Source: Paralvinella palmiformis
Lineage: Eukaryota; Annelida; Polychaeta; Terebellida; Alvinellidae
Assembly: GCA_025642065.1 (NCBI GenBank)
Contig: JAODUP010000657.1
Span: 152,001 to 216,000 of the forward strand
Direction: 5' to 3'
DNA: 64,000 nucleotides
Shown here piece by piece: positions 23,458 to 36,879 of this stretch. The position numbers and the translations under genes were made by a program. Positions within the stretch are counted from its first letter, which is position 1. Each line of letters opens with the position of its first letter. The notes under the pieces were generated by a model. It saw nothing but the letters and a program-made list of their open reading frames with translations. It made no database searches and had not been told where the DNA came from.

Positions 23458-25333
23458 ATGGAGTCACAGGGTGTTCTGGATTATTCGGCGAAAATGATCA
23501 GACCGAAAAGAGGTAAGAACCGTTTCACTTTACAAAGAAATATGTTTGACATTTCAAACGGCGTGACATTTAAAACCACCAGCTTTCAGAACTGTCAAAG
23601 TTGACAGTTATGAACATCAACAAGTTGACGTTCATGTCCGAATATTGCTGACTTAACTGCAAAACCGTTTCACGAATCAGAGTTTGTTCGGCGCGTTAAT
23701 ACGAACCGGAAAAGTCTCTCCTGATTTCGGAAACAGGTGGTGAATAAAATTTATGTTTATACCTGAAAATGCCAGAGAATATTCGGCCAGGTTCCCAAAA
23801 GAAAACAAGAGCACGCCATTGTTGTATGAGCGAAAATCGAGCACATGGCGGGGAATGAATGTTCTATAACCTAAACATTTGTGGTACTTTAAATTACACT
23901 GTCTTCTTTTCTCTGGTGACCACATAGAAGTAGATATTATAGTATACGACTGTAAAACTCTCAGCTGTTTCTTATAGGGTTTTTGTATGTTTATTTAAAA
24001 TTATTACGCAAGCCCGTCCAAGCCAAGGCGTGAAAATAAGTTGTTGATGACAGCGTTAATTTTTCACTTATTGAATTGATTTAACACGTAATTTTACAGA
24101 CCATTGTCACTATATCTTATTTATTTGCAAATGCATAAAAATGTAGTTATATATTTAATTGTTATGGTAGTTTTATTAGTAGAAGTCTATATAACACTAT
24201 TAATTGCTTGTAAACATTCACTTAAGTCCTAGGCTAGGTGAGCAGTGATTTTGGCATAAATTCCATTATTATACAAATAGAGAACTATATTTTCAACTGT
24301 TTGTTATGGGCTTCTTGTTGAGAATATTAATTTTTCAGTTTCATAATTTTGTGGAACACGGTCTTTCAGATACATGTTGATTTAGTGAAATAGTTTGTTG
24401 TGAAGTTTATATTTTTTCAAACATAATGACAATTATTTGTGAAGTACCTTTTTTAAATAAAAACTTGTTTGTTTGTCTGTAGTGAGAGAAAAGGCACCAA
24501 AATGGTATGAAGACTTCGAAGATGTGGATGGTGATGGTACTGGAAATCAACTGTCTGGGTCACTAAACAAGAAGCGACGTGGTAACCTTCCAAAGGAGTC
24601 TGTACGTGTGTTGAAACAATGGCTTTATGAACACCGATATAATGCCTATCCCACTGACCAGGAAAAGCTAGAATTGTCTAGGGATGCGAATCTCACAGTG
24701 CTTCAGGTTTGCAACTGGTTCATAAATGCAAGGCGACGAATACTGCCCGAAATCATAAAACGTGAAGGCCAAGATCCGCTGCAGTACACCATCACTAGAA
24801 AACATAAGCCCCTTGGCAGTGGTGTGAAATCCATGCCAAACACTCTGTCACACGTCAAAATTTGGGAGCCTAGTAACTTTTCACAATCTAATGGATCAGT
24901 TTCACCACCGCAAGGCTCATCTGGTCAGTCATCTCCAAATGCCATTGATACTGATTATTCCGAGACCGAAGATGATGGTTATGCAGATTACGATTGTCAA
25001 TATCAAACACAAGACCCACTTGGTTTCATTCCCATTGCTTCATCTGATCTCGCAATTGCATATGAGACAACACATCCCGCAGTAAAGGATGAGGATGCCC
25101 TGAGTGATGCAGAGACTGTTGGTGCTCAGGATGGTGCGTCATGTGAGCCAATACCTGAGCCAGAGGACAATAAGGACATTAACAGCTTCCAGATGCTCGT
25201 TGAGGTGGCAATCACTCAGTTGCAGGAGTTGGAAAAACAGCGTCAGTCGCAGTCCATGCCAACATCTTCATCAGCAACGACAGATACCTTGATTATATCC
25301 CCACAGAGACTGACCACATCCACTTGCTCTTAG
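23458..25333 (+). CDS. TGIF: TGIF-type TALE homeodomain transcription factor
   Basis: Exon 1 (23458-23512, [18 protein letters not shown]) splices in phase 1 to exon 2 (24483-25333), giving 301 residues. The TALE homeodomain spans about residues 48-110. It starts [20 protein letters not shown], carries the three-residue loop insertion with HRYNAYP, and its recognition helix is [11 protein letters not shown] (Ile99, Asn100, Arg102). It continues [17 protein letters not shown], diagnostic of TGIF rather than PBX, MEIS or IRX. In other animals TGIF proteins repress TGF-beta/SMAD and retinoid targets in the nucleus. The remainder is acidic and Ser/Thr/Pro-rich, with an [12 protein letters not shown] patch and a Gln/Leu C-terminal segment ([16 protein letters not shown]). 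I see no PLDLS CtBP-binding motif, unlike vertebrate TGIF1. The orthologue/paralogue call (TGIF1 versus TGIF2) is not possible. Confidence 0.96.
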
Positions 25334-27293
25334 TAGTTTATTTGTGCACAAGATGGGGGGGGGACCTTCCGACAACTGTCTTCCAACAACTGTGTCTTCC
25401 ATAACCAGTACATCCTAGGAGACGGAGAGAGGTTATTACCATTATCTATTTTCACAACACCTATGAGCACCCACCTTAATTACTGTTGTTGCCGAGTGTT
25501 AGTGAGAGTCGGTGGAAACATTTATGGATGCAGAAGCTGTATGAGGGTTTGTCAGTCTGCTTCACCGTGTGTAAAGGATGATTGTGCAATAACATGCTGT
25601 TTGGCACACATCGGCTTGAATGTAAATAGTGGTGTTACAGAGGACCTTTTGCTAGAATTGTTACTTAGCCAACATGTATGTATATATTGTAGGTAACAGA
25701 TTATTTTTATTGCTGTGCCACATGCATTTTAACAGGTACACTAGCATTAAGTCTGTAGTTTGCTGCATATCAGTAATCTGAATTAAAGGCATTTATGTTT
25801 GTTTTCCAAAACCGTTTATTGGAATTATTATCACTGGCCACATTTTATATATATAAATATATATGTATTGTTTGTTTTTCTCATATGAAATGCTACAGAG
25901 TCTATCTTTGTTAAAATTGTACTGTTGGTGGATTGTTTCTGTAGCAAAAGATTGGTACACAAACAAAAAACATATCTGTTTCCAGTTTATTTTCACAGAA
26001 AGAAGTTGTGTTTGTACTTAAATATTTTTATCTGAATGACAGTTGAAAAGATATAGAATGTTGTAAATGCCAATGTGCCTTCTCCAACTCTGGAAAAATC
26101 AAAATGGTTGGGTGGATTTAAAAATCCTGCTTTTGTTCAGATATATGCTCAATCAGATTTTGTTTAGTGTCAGTGTTTTTGATTATTATTCCAGGGCAGC
26201 AGCAGTACCTTGTTTGTTTCAGTCAGGTTAGCAAGTTGCTGTACTGGCATGTACATATATGCTAATATGTCTCATGTGTGTCTTGTACTCAAAACATATT
26301 GGAATCATTGTTGGGACCAAAATTCTTGTGCAAGCCATAGTAATGTTGATGCTAAAAACCGTCCACGGCTTTATTCCCTGTTCCAGTAGAATTGTTGTGT
26401 TGTCATTTGGAGGGGGTTATTCCACGGTATTCAGTCAATCCATGTTTTCAGATTGTCTTGTAGCGGTGTGGGCATTGCTGCTCATACCAGATATTTAGTG
26501 TACATAGGTTGTGAATGTTCTTCTTTTGAAGGTTGTGCGGATCATGTTATTGTAACTAATAGGAGCTGCAATGTTATTAATAATTTTTGTTGGCATTCTT
26601 GGTTGCCTTACAAATAATCATTGCTTTCAAGAACTGTTTTATTCGAAAAAAAATTATTTGTCAGCACTCAAGGCTGGTTTGGTTTGGTTGTAACATGTTC
26701 TACATGGTTGGCTCAGAAAGTCACATTTTAGTGAAAGTTCAGTTTGTATGACCCATTTTTTAAACCTTTACTTATTACTGGTATGTGTTTTGTATTATAC
26801 TTTTAAAGCACACATACTGGACATAAGTATATGCCTTCCATTTTAGTCCTAGTCTGTGTGAATAAGATTCATATTTAGAGTGTTTGTGTATGTATATATA
26901 TGCATATATATATATATATGTATATATATAGTTCACACAGTTTGGAGAAATGAGAAAGTCACTGCCAGCATTTGTCGTCCTAGATGGTTGTCTTCTGAAT
27001 ATGTCATTCCACAGGAAGTTCTGATGAAGTATTAGTACTAACCTTGCGTGTAGATATTTAGTTTGCTTGATTTCATTTTAGTTGCACATTTACGTTTCAC
27101 TTTGCACTTTCTGGAGAATGGTACCTGGTTTCTGATGCAGTAAGTCATATTTGGACAGGATGCATCAGCTTTATTTCGGTGAATTGCAGCATACGTGTCA
27201 GATTTTGGTATTAGGCTCCTGCAATGTGTATGACAGTTTGGATTGACTGTGCTGTATTGGTTGAGCTGTATATTATCATTACATTTATCATCA

Positions 27294-27299
27294 AATAAA
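27294..27299 (+). terminator. Candidate TGIF polyadenylation signal
   Basis: AATAAA, apparently the first canonical signal after the TGIF stop at 25333, implying a 3' UTR of about 1.96 kb. That interval (25334-27293) has only chance ORFs and short TA runs (about 25850 and 26900). Confidence 0.55.
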
Positions 27300-30039
27300 C
27301 CTATTTACCATATGTGTTTGCAATGTTCACAGTCCATTTAAAAAAAAATACTTCAATGTAGTGTATACTTGGGTGAATGTGCCACACTTTATTCAGGTAA
27401 TATAGTACTGTGTAACACGTGACTGGCCACTTTTAAGACAATATGTTTCTTATATGAAAGTAAAAAGTTGAACACATGAGACAAGAACTATTTGGCTGAA
27501 GTGGACAATCAAAACACAAAGTAGTGTTACTTGTGGATAGCAATAACCAGATCAGACATTATGTTTAAAAGTCTGTATGACTTGATCAGATGCCATGAAA
27601 AGTGAACGAGACAAACATAAAATCAGACGAACAAACATTAAACCAGGTGTATAAGATATAGCACATGTATAATCAAAGTGTAAAGTTTTAACCCTGCCAA
27701 AAAAGGCTCTGTAATAATAATAATAACACAGTAAAGGAACGATACAACAAACACTGAGAAATAAAGAAATAAATTTAGTGTAAAGTAGTTTTAAGTACAC
27801 TGAACAATTCATGATCACTTATGCTTTATGGGATGACCTCCTAGAAATGTGTGCATACACTAACTATGCTGTTGTTGCACACTACTAGATTTATGACTAT
27901 ATAAAATGCAATTATATTGCAATAGGGAATAAAAGCACAAAAAAAGGCTATTTTATAGAAAACTACATAGTGGTATCACATCTTAAGTGAACGCACTCAG
28001 TTGAATAGAAGGCAGCAACTGAATGACATGATGTGGATGAGAAGCCTCCAAAGCATGCTTCATCTAATGCGTGAATAAATACATATAGCACATCGATAAA
28101 AGTTAAACAAGATCACTGAGGTAAATAGATTGCATTTGCTTCTTAATGCAGATAAAACAATGAAGCGAATCGGACACAATGTCAAAAGTAAACTGATCAA
28201 TATTTAAAACTAAATAAACAACTATATACAGCAACTAAATGTTAATGGAAGCCTTAACATAATTTTACGTAATCTTAATTAGAAATATTTGAGCATATAA
28301 CATGCACACATGTATGCATATACAAACCTTACAATTTGGTTAATATACATTTGGAAGGATGAATTGATATAAAGTGAAATATTAAACAATCAATATAAAA
28401 ACGAGCTGAAAATTCCTCCTGGATACTACTTTTTCACAGTAACTTAGTATATTCAATGAAAAAGATATATATGATTCATCCAATCTTAACCAGTATTCAC
28501 ACAAGGGCCACAAAGACTTGTTACAAATTTTCCTGATCTTCACCGCAATGAAATGAGGACAAAACTTCTGCCAACATTAACACATGACTGGAAATGTTGA
28601 TGCAACAAATCTGGTTTCTATTATCTAATTCATCACATATTGCTCAACTTTCAGATCAATCTTTGGAAGTTAGCAACCATAAAAACTGAAAGAGTAAAAT
28701 TATTTTTAAGTCGATGTGACCAACATGAACTAGGAATGTATTGCAGTTAACTAGTAGCATAGACTGTGCTATCGGAGTGACACACAATGAACAAGATCTG
28801 TATAAAATGATAACAGTATTAACACAGATGATTAATGTACAAGATAGTAGCAATGACTACCAAATGAGTATATATGTGTGTGTTGAATTGTAGCACCAAA
28901 CAAACATAATATGAAGCACCTGAAATGTATAGAACTAAACAAATACTGGCTTCAAACGAAATAATGGCAACAAGGATTTGGGTAACGTGATCAAGTTACT
29001 CAATAATGATGAATAACATAGCATTAATGGTTTCACCGTCTGAAATTTCCAATGGATTACACGCTTCATAATCAATAATGGGTGGCAACATCGATATACC
29101 ACACTGTTAAACATCATGTGCATCAACATCCCGTTGTTCGCTTAATTATGAACATTTATACCTTGTTAAAGACAGCAAAAGAGCAGCCATTAACATGCAA
29201 AAGCCAGCACCGAGCCGTTCAAAACATTCACATGTGCAAAACATTAACATGCAGAAATCTGAGCAAACTGAGATATCTCTCTTTAGATTATAAACATTTG
29301 AGCAAACCACACTGAAATGTTATGAACACTGGATCTGTGCCCTAGTCTTGTTGATAATCAAAAAAAAAAAAACATTTACAAAAAATCAATCAATCAAGCA
29401 CATGTGAGCCAATCTTCAGGTGAGGTCTTTAATGCCAGTAATGAACTGTCTTGAAAATTTATGAAAGAATGAAATCATGATTGCAATCATTTCTGCAGCA
29501 AACAGACACCAGACATTGTTCTTACATAAAAGGTAACGGAAGTATGCTAAAAGGACAAAATTGTCATCTAAAGAAGAGCCACTTCTGGCTTTTATGTGAG
29601 AATCCTTAGATAACAGGATATATATATATATATATATATCAAGTACCAAGCTATAAGGTGTCAGAAATTCTATTATAGGAAATGTTAACCACATCAGACC
29701 ATCGTACCTAACAAAATATGTATATATGATGGATTAATACCATGTAAAGATTTGCTAGAATCAATAATAGAGTAAATTATAGCTAGGAATTACAGACAAT
29801 AAGTATACGGAGTATGATGTGAACCAACACACCACTTACTGTGATAACTGCCTGCAGAGGCATCAGTGATAGCAATATCACAATATGTAATCACATAACT
29901 CACATCACTGGTTCTGACCACAAATCCTTATCTGCAGTAAACAGGATTACGATCGCAAGTCATAAAATGCCGCTATATCATTGACAGGAGACACAGGGGC
30001 ATCATCATCTATTTCCAGTATCTTACAGATCATTCGTTT
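27300..30039. other. Intergenic region between convergent TGIF and TMEM244
   Basis: AT-rich. No homology-bearing ORF was recognised on either strand. There is a poly-A tract near 29361 and a TA run near 29620-29640. It may contain extended 3' UTRs of the two converging genes. Confidence 0.5.
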
Positions 30040-33000
30040 TTATTCCGAGTCATTTTCTTCCTGTTTTGTGAAGAACATCACTTTGGCTTGACCCTGGTTT
30101 CTTCTGCAGTAACACACCAACTCACCCAGAAATATCATCAAAACCATGCCAAAAACTGCAAACACGTCAGAAAAATATATAATTTAAACAGTAATTTCAG
30201 ACAGAAACAACATACCTATGGAATAGTGACCATTTAACATTAATGATCAAGATTAAAATCGAGCACCTGTTGCTAGCTCAGGTTTTACGTACATCTTATT
30301 GGGCTATCACTGTATAGTGGATTTGAATGGTTCCAGCTAATAAGGGCACTTAACTCAATATACATTATTACTTACCATCCAAAATAAAATTGTTTATTTG
30401 ATATAGCACTAGCCCTCAGGATAGCCCAAATAGTCTCATCCTGCCTTGACGTTTAATGTAAAAAATTAACAAAATTATGTTACTTACACAAGCTTACCCA
30501 CCATGACCAGTTAATGGGAAATGACAGCATCACTGAGTAATGAAAAACAACAGATCTGCATTACAGTGAATGAATCAGCAACATATAATATCATATAATC
30601 TAACAATCTAAACATGAAGTAATGATTTTTATGATACGTTTTCAGTAACTGAAAATTCATAGTCATTTGGAAGTTGCATTACCATACTATTATTATTTCA
30701 GACTAAATGTTTCACATGGAGGTCATTCAGTGTTTTAACAATTAATGTGCACTCACCAACTGATGATAAAATGGTATGCAGTATTGTGATGATGATAGCA
30801 ACATTCCAGACTTGCGTTTGTATAAAGAAGGTTATCACCCAGGTTGACAAGAAATATGTCAACTGTACAGAGACTAGGTTAGCTGAAAATACAGATTTAA
30901 AAAAAAATAATAATTAGAAAATTACCGCTTAGTAACTGTGCAAACATCTGCAGAATAAATTCCTTTACATATACACACACACAAAAGTGGAACGTTTACT
31001 CTTACAGCTGAAATATGTGTCAATAATTAAAATGGCTAGTCTCCAACAAACCTAGCTGGTGGTCTGTGTATGACGAACAGCACTTAGAAAAGTCCAGGAA
31101 TGTCACATGATCAAAAGGCATCCGCACATCAAACCAAGATAACCTGCAGAAATAGATGTCGATTAGTGCTTCTCAGCCCATATCATTATAATACACAAAT
31201 ATACTGCTCTTAGGTGGCTTCTGGTGACACTTAGTCAGCTGAGAAGAACGTAATGAGTTGAGAGGTTTCTGCCAACGGAAACAAATCCCATAAAAACTAA
31301 AATCAGCCAGATTTGAACCCATATTTTGGAGGTTTGCAGCACAGTGCTCTAACAACTGTGCCACTGGAACTGCCAGTAGAAAGTAAAGAAAAATGTTCTG
31401 TTCGAGAGTGAAATCATTACCATCAAACCAGCCTCCGTTTGTTTTCTAAGTGTCAACACTTGTCGCAAGTCATCCATTTAGATGAGCCGATGGTCAAAGG
31501 CATGTGCTAAAGCAGCTTCACATAATTTTTCCTGTCACCAAATGCCAGTAATGTTTCTGTCACCAGCAAAGTTATTTAAGTATCAATAAATGAATAGAAA
31601 AACACACATTTCTACATCCCCCACCCTCTGAAACAGTTCATGCACCTAATAATGTGTTATCTTATTACAGGGTATGTAATAAGCTCACAGTCTTTACCAG
31701 CCAGTAGGGCTTGTATGTTTTATTCATACCAACCCGACAAGAATTCAGGCATCCCAAATGTTTTTAAACAACCTTGAAAAATCATTTTACATGTTTAACA
31801 GACACCTTTGTTCTAATAAAACCTCTCATTGCCCACAGCACACTTGCAGTGCTGTCCATAGTGCATTATCCTGCATACCCCCAGGATGGGGTTCATATCC
31901 CCGTTTAATCCGTCCGTGTCTGTGAGCTCTTTCATCTCTTCTCCCTGGGAAATAGCTGATTGGCCATTACACATATCTCAGACATGAGCAGTGCTGAGGC
32001 TAAATAAAGCATACACTCTCATCTCAGTGAAAGCTGCCAATCTTTATTTTCATTAAAACCTCATCTAACTATCATCGTCTGTCTTGCTCATTGGAGAGCC
32101 TGGAACATTACTGGTACATCACTATTATAGGTTTACTAGGATTAAACTATCTCATCACAATATTTAGTGTACTCAGATGTACAAGTTGTCAACAACACTT
32201 GACCATTTACATACAACACCAACTTAGTATCTTGAATAAGATGACACAGCATAGCGAGTTTAGGCTAAAATATCAACCATAAAGTATATGTTTATAAGCA
32301 AAATTGCCATAATACCAGCCAACCAGGCACCCTTGATGTTATAGTTACCAGCCTAGTACCGATTTTACACATCTGAGGTTCCAGATGGGTGCTTATTTCT
32401 TAACTTGTTAATGAGGTATGGCTTGGCAATAAAAACAAAACCAACATAGCAATATTTGATTACTCATTATATAAAACTACAAAATAGTACTTTCATGCTT
32501 CAGAGGCATGGTATTTTTGTTATGAAGCACATGTTACATTAAATATTTAATATATTTCCCCCTTTGCTAATCAAACAAAGGGTGATTTCTGTAAGTAAAC
32601 TGTCACGGCTGACCATGATCATCCACTGTAATGTAGAATGACTTGATATTTTGTGAACTACATTTCTTGGATCTCAACAATCGTGTTTATAATGAGTCTC
32701 ATTAAAACAGAATCTTACTTGAATGCTCCAAACGCTAAACTGATCACCACATAAAACACCAGGTAGAATGAGACGATACACTTCAATATGTTCAACAGAG
32801 CTACCTGTAAATAAAAATATTTGGGTTTATCGTTAATAGATATGTAACAACAGACAAAACAACCAGAATATGTACTATTGTGCTATACACATATAAAACT
32901 GAAAAACTGGATTTAATTGGAGTAAGTAAATAAAATTATGTGTGTATGTATACTTACCAAGACAATATGGGCCATAATACAAGCTCAGGATACCATAATT

Positions 33001-36000
33001 TTGAATACACGTCTACATCTATCTTTAAAATGATCACTGTAGCCTCTTGTCTTTCATCACTGACATTCTGTATGGACCAAACAACAATTAAGCTGATGTG
33101 GTGCATTATCAAATTATTATACCATAAATCATAATGAGAAATGTGCTTGCATTTCTAGATTAATTAACCAGCCTAAATCAGAAATATGTCTGATATAGCT
33201 AAGAGTGACCGCTGTGTATTGAAAAATGCTACACTTAATGATATCAAGTTTTTCACATGAAAATACATATAGATATAGCTAGCATCGGGTATATGTGGCC
33301 TATTTTTTATATAGATAATAATAATAATGACAAAACTTCTATAGCACCATTATCCTGGAAAAGAATTAAGTTCAGTGGCACACCTTGTACAGGGATTGGA
33401 CAAACTCACAGTCCCGGTACGATGCTAAGTTCATCAACAATGATCAGACGGAAAGGAAACTTAGGAAGGATAAGTGAGTTTGAAAAGGTGAGTTTTCAAA
33501 TGATGATGGAAAGAAACTATGCTATTTGATGACTTAACATGTTCAGAGAGTGAATTCCAAAGAGTAGGGACAGCAACTGAATCCCAGCATGAGTTTTAAC
33601 CCTGGGAACAGACAACACATGAAAACCAGATGAAGAGTTCTCTGGGCTTGGATACTAAAGATCACTGTAGGGGAACTATCCCACATAGATTCAGCCAATT
33701 TTTGATACAACAAAAACATTGGTCAGTAAAATTGAACTATGTGATCATAAAGAATCAACCTCATGTTGTAAAAAATAATGAACATTGAGGATGCTTAGGT
33801 AGTTATTTCATGTGGTTTGGTCTACGAGTTTGCCCAGAAGCAACAATATTTCAACAATCTAATAATTGGCAATTATGAAATCCAATCATATAAATAATGG
33901 CACCGTATCTAGAATACAAATTTTAGATTATATTGTACAATATTGTATCTAACTGTTTTAGTCATCAAGTTATGTTGTTTGGTTTAATGAGTCCAAATGC
34001 AAAGTCATTCACAAAGGTAACTCAACCAAATGGTACAAATAGATTACGAACTCAGTCACACCGAGTTAAAATCAGAAGAAAGGCTATTTGAAATCATAAT
34101 TGATGCAATTAAAGGCTTGCATATGGGGAAATGTGATATGGCATCCTAGATATATAAGGACGAAAGAAAATGAAGGCAAGGAACGTCCAGTATGGAACAA
34201 GATGATTAATCATAATATCTAGTATGAAAGATGTCAACCCTAAAACGTGGCAGGGGATGGGGAAATATGTTTAAATTTCACTTGTTTAGCCTTGGCACTG
34301 GTCACAAGTGAGACATATAGTAGGGAGGCATCTCCAATGAAACACAAAACCTACAAACGTAGGTGTACGAGCTAGATTTGGTGGCAGCATTTCATATTCA
34401 AGGCTACAGTCAAAAAATAAAGAAGACATGTACAAGACTAGGTATGACAATGAGACATAACATTTTTCAGTCAGCATACAGTAAATAAGTGGAACTTAAT
34501 TTCAGCTCATGTCATACAAAGTACATCACTTATGGTATGCAAAGCAATTCAGAAAACCATGAAAAGAAAATTTTAAATAACTGCTCAAAACCATACATCT
34601 GGAATGGCAAATATGGTAATGTGTATGATGTCACCATATGGGGAATTTTTTGCACTTACTGCAGATACATCTGATGTAAGCTTGTGTGGATATGCCTCAG
34701 GGTGTATAAATAGGGCCTTGAGGCAGCCATCTTGTAGGTGAGCTCCTGTGGCCTAGCGGTTAAGCACCCGGCACTTGGTGCCAACAGTCGCAGGTTTGAA
34801 CCCTGTAAGAGGTCGAAACTTTTCCAGGGATTAATTTCTCGGCTCACTACATCGTGGGTGGCTGACCAAGTTAAATGGCGCTGCCGTCTCTGCTGAATTA
34901 TTTAAAATAAAGGAGGACGTTAAAAACCCCTGAGGACGTAAAACACTCTGGCAGTGACCACCCTCAGGGTATTTTGGCTCCATCTTTTCGTACTGCTCCC
35001 CTGTGAGTGGTGGGGGAGGAGGTTTCTCAACCACTCCAACATAGAGGCTGTGCTGATTAAGCGACAGCCTGGGGATTCTCCCCGAACAACAAAACCAACC
35101 ATCTTGTAAAGTATGTTCCAAAGATGATGATAAAATGCCTACATGTTTGTTCACATATGCAATGGACACTATGGGACATGGAAACTTTGAATAACATATC
35201 TTGTAGGACAACAAATTAAGAGAACCTGTTCCTCAAAGATTACCTCATTCAAGCAGAATATTTTGTTAATTCAACATACAAGAAAACTGTTCAAAATATT
35301 GCCAAATCACATAATCATGGGACCTATAGATTCAAGGGGAATACAATCCCATAACTATGTTCTGTAGCATTCTTCTGGAGCTAGTTGAAGTCAGGTTTGC
35401 TAATATTGTGGATGTGCAAAGGAAGTGTCATAGTTGTAGCTACTGTGCAGCACATCTGAGCTGGGACCAAGAGCAACAAAGTAAATAATATTCCTATTGT
35501 TAAATTAATAGATATTTCTGTACTCCTATTTGATAGAAATTAAGCTCTTGGTGATCTTCATGGTTGATGATTCCATGCAAAAACAACATAAACGTGTTAA
35601 GACAAACTGTGAAATGAAAAAGTGATTCTTTACTTAAATATCATGATGCACAAACAGTTGTTATTAACAATATATTAAAACAATATTTTTCAGTAAATCT
35701 TCTTAGCCATGAAAGTTTTCACTGTGAGAGAGATTAGATATTAGTTCACTATCCTTAATTTGATAATCAGCGAAGGAAGCTTTAGGTAGTTTAGACAAGA
35801 TACATTATTAGATCTAGAGATAAATAAAGCTCTATCAGAGTATCTACTAATCTAGATATATGATATCAGATATGTCTACTATTAGTCGTGAGCGTGGCAA
35901 TGCACACAAATTAAAAATAGATCAACAGTCCTGACTGTCCTCTAGATCTAGTCACCTAGTCCTAGTGGTTCTACGAGCAGTTTCTGTCAGTGGTCAACAA

Positions 36001-36334
36001 CAAATACGCTTCTGATATTACTGTCTCAAAATATTTATACCGATAAGAATTATTGAAAAATAAATACTTCTACTGATTTAGATATATATCTAGATTCTAG
36101 TCATGATAATCTAGATCTAATAAGCCGATCACACAAAAAATAGGTGTATAAATCATTTTAACGAACTGGTCAAGAGGACATGCCATTTGCGTCCAAAATT
36201 TGTCGTCCCTCTCACAGCATAAATTTACAACAATATTTTAAAACTAATGTTGATCAATATACACATTCAACAAAATAAACTTTAAAAAAAAACAATTATG
36301 ATACGGAACCTGTTAGAATCACACTGGTTTTCAT
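30040..36334 (-). CDS. TMEM244: TMEM244/SYS1-family four-pass membrane protein
   Basis: Minus-strand exons: 36334-36310 (proposed), 32800-32719, 31143-31052, 30882-30757 and 30155-30040. They join in frame to 146 residues (human TMEM244 128). Core features in order are LLNILKCIVSFYLVFYVV as the first hydrophobic segment, then ISLAFGAF, then LSWFDVRMPFD (the family's PFD block). After that come VQLTYFLSTWVITFF, QVWNVAIIITILHTILSS and VFGMVLMIFLGELVCYCRR, with a hydrophilic tail ending EENDSE. The WVxDxAIxxTILH-like segment matches TMEM244, and the ending resembles SYS1, a Golgi membrane protein that recruits ARFRP1; localisation here is inference. Exon 1 (MKTSVILT) rests on phase and the AG acceptor inside ACAGGTAG, and is the weakest part. 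An AATAAA overlaps the stop codon. Confidence 0.82.
31165..31372 (-). mobile_element. tRNA-derived SINE in TMEM244 intron
   Basis: The minus strand carries an A-box-like TGGCACAGTTGTTAGAGC and a B-box-like GGGTTCAAATCTGGC, followed by a roughly 150 bp body (TTTTTATGGGATTTG ...). This is the architecture of tRNA-headed SINEs. It lies just outside exon 3 of TMEM244, in intron 2. Confidence 0.7.
33314..33620 (-). mobile_element. LINE/SINE 3' end, inverted
   Basis: Begins GATAATAATAATAATGACAA, then TTCTATAGCACCATTATCC. This is the reverse complement of a CR1/L2-like 3' end like that at 7340-7382 (GGCGCTATATAAATTTTG plus TTA repeats). It continues with GAGTTTGAAAAGGTGAGTTTT and GAATTCCAAAGAGTAGGG, blocks I associate with this type of invertebrate repeat. 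The extent is approximate. Confidence 0.45.
34738..35095 (+). mobile_element. tRNA-derived SINE, full-length-like copy
   Basis: The tRNA-like head has TGGCCTAGCGGTTAAGC (A box) and GCAGGTTTGAACCCTG (B box). The body has blocks shared with 38200-38395: CGTGGGT-GCTGACCA, TTAAATGG-GCTGCC, CACTGAATTA or its variant, CCTCAGGGTATTTTGGCTCC and CCGTACTG-TCCCCT. It sits in TMEM244 intron 1. Confidence 0.75.
35800..36125. other. CTAGATCTAG-type cluster in TMEM244 intron 1
   Basis: Multiple words: TTAGATCTAGAG (35809-), AATCTAGATATATG, CTCTAGATCTAGTCACCTAG (35940-), ATATCTAGATTCTAG and AATCTAGATCTAAT (36110-). It lies 0.2-0.5 kb downstream of the TMEM244 start and 0.75-1.1 kb upstream of the ATAD2 start. 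Confidence 0.6.
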
Positions 36335-36879
36335 GTCAGCAAATCGTGTTTTTGTTTTGATGATTCGCACATGCGCATCAGGTAATTCCGCTAGCAGACA
36401 GCTGATCTAACCGGACAAAGAAACCTAATGACCATCTAAATAGCAATTTGCCTTTCATTTACTGTGCAAACCTTAGTTATTTTATATTGTTCACCTCTAA
36501 TTGATTTACCTAGTTATATCAGCAATTCCCGAACTGAGATTATTAACGCATCCGAAATAATTTTCAGACGTTTGCTTTCAAACCGAGTTTCCCGCCATAT
36601 TATATTCCAGCTGCTCGGTCCAATCACTAAGTTTATTAATACGCGTGATCTTTATTTTGATAAAAATAAATAAATATGGAACGTTCTACAAATTCACCAT
36701 GGTGTACTTAAATTAATAATGTTGATATTAAAGTGATAATTAAGGGCATAGCGACTATTTATTATATTATAAACGAACTATATTTTCGCGTAGGTATCAG
36801 ACTGGTTATGTTGGCCCATCAACTACCGTCAGAAATGTCGGTGGAAATATACCGAATTGTCGTACTGCACTGAAATAAA
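36335..36879. promoter_or_regulatory. Probable shared promoter between TMEM244 and ATAD2
   Basis: The proposed TMEM244 start (36334, minus) and the ATAD2 start (36880, plus) diverge from this 545 bp interval. It has no convincing TATA box and no ORF with homology. It must contain both 5' UTRs if both start codons are right. Confidence 0.5.

Noticed and set aside
33257..33529. 90-codon plus-strand ORF
   Set aside because: It covers an inverted LINE/SINE 3' end with ATA repeats; no protein family was recognised.
34831..35214. 127-codon minus-strand ORF with a proline run
   Set aside because: It falls within the SINE at 34738-35095; the open frame comes from the repeat body.
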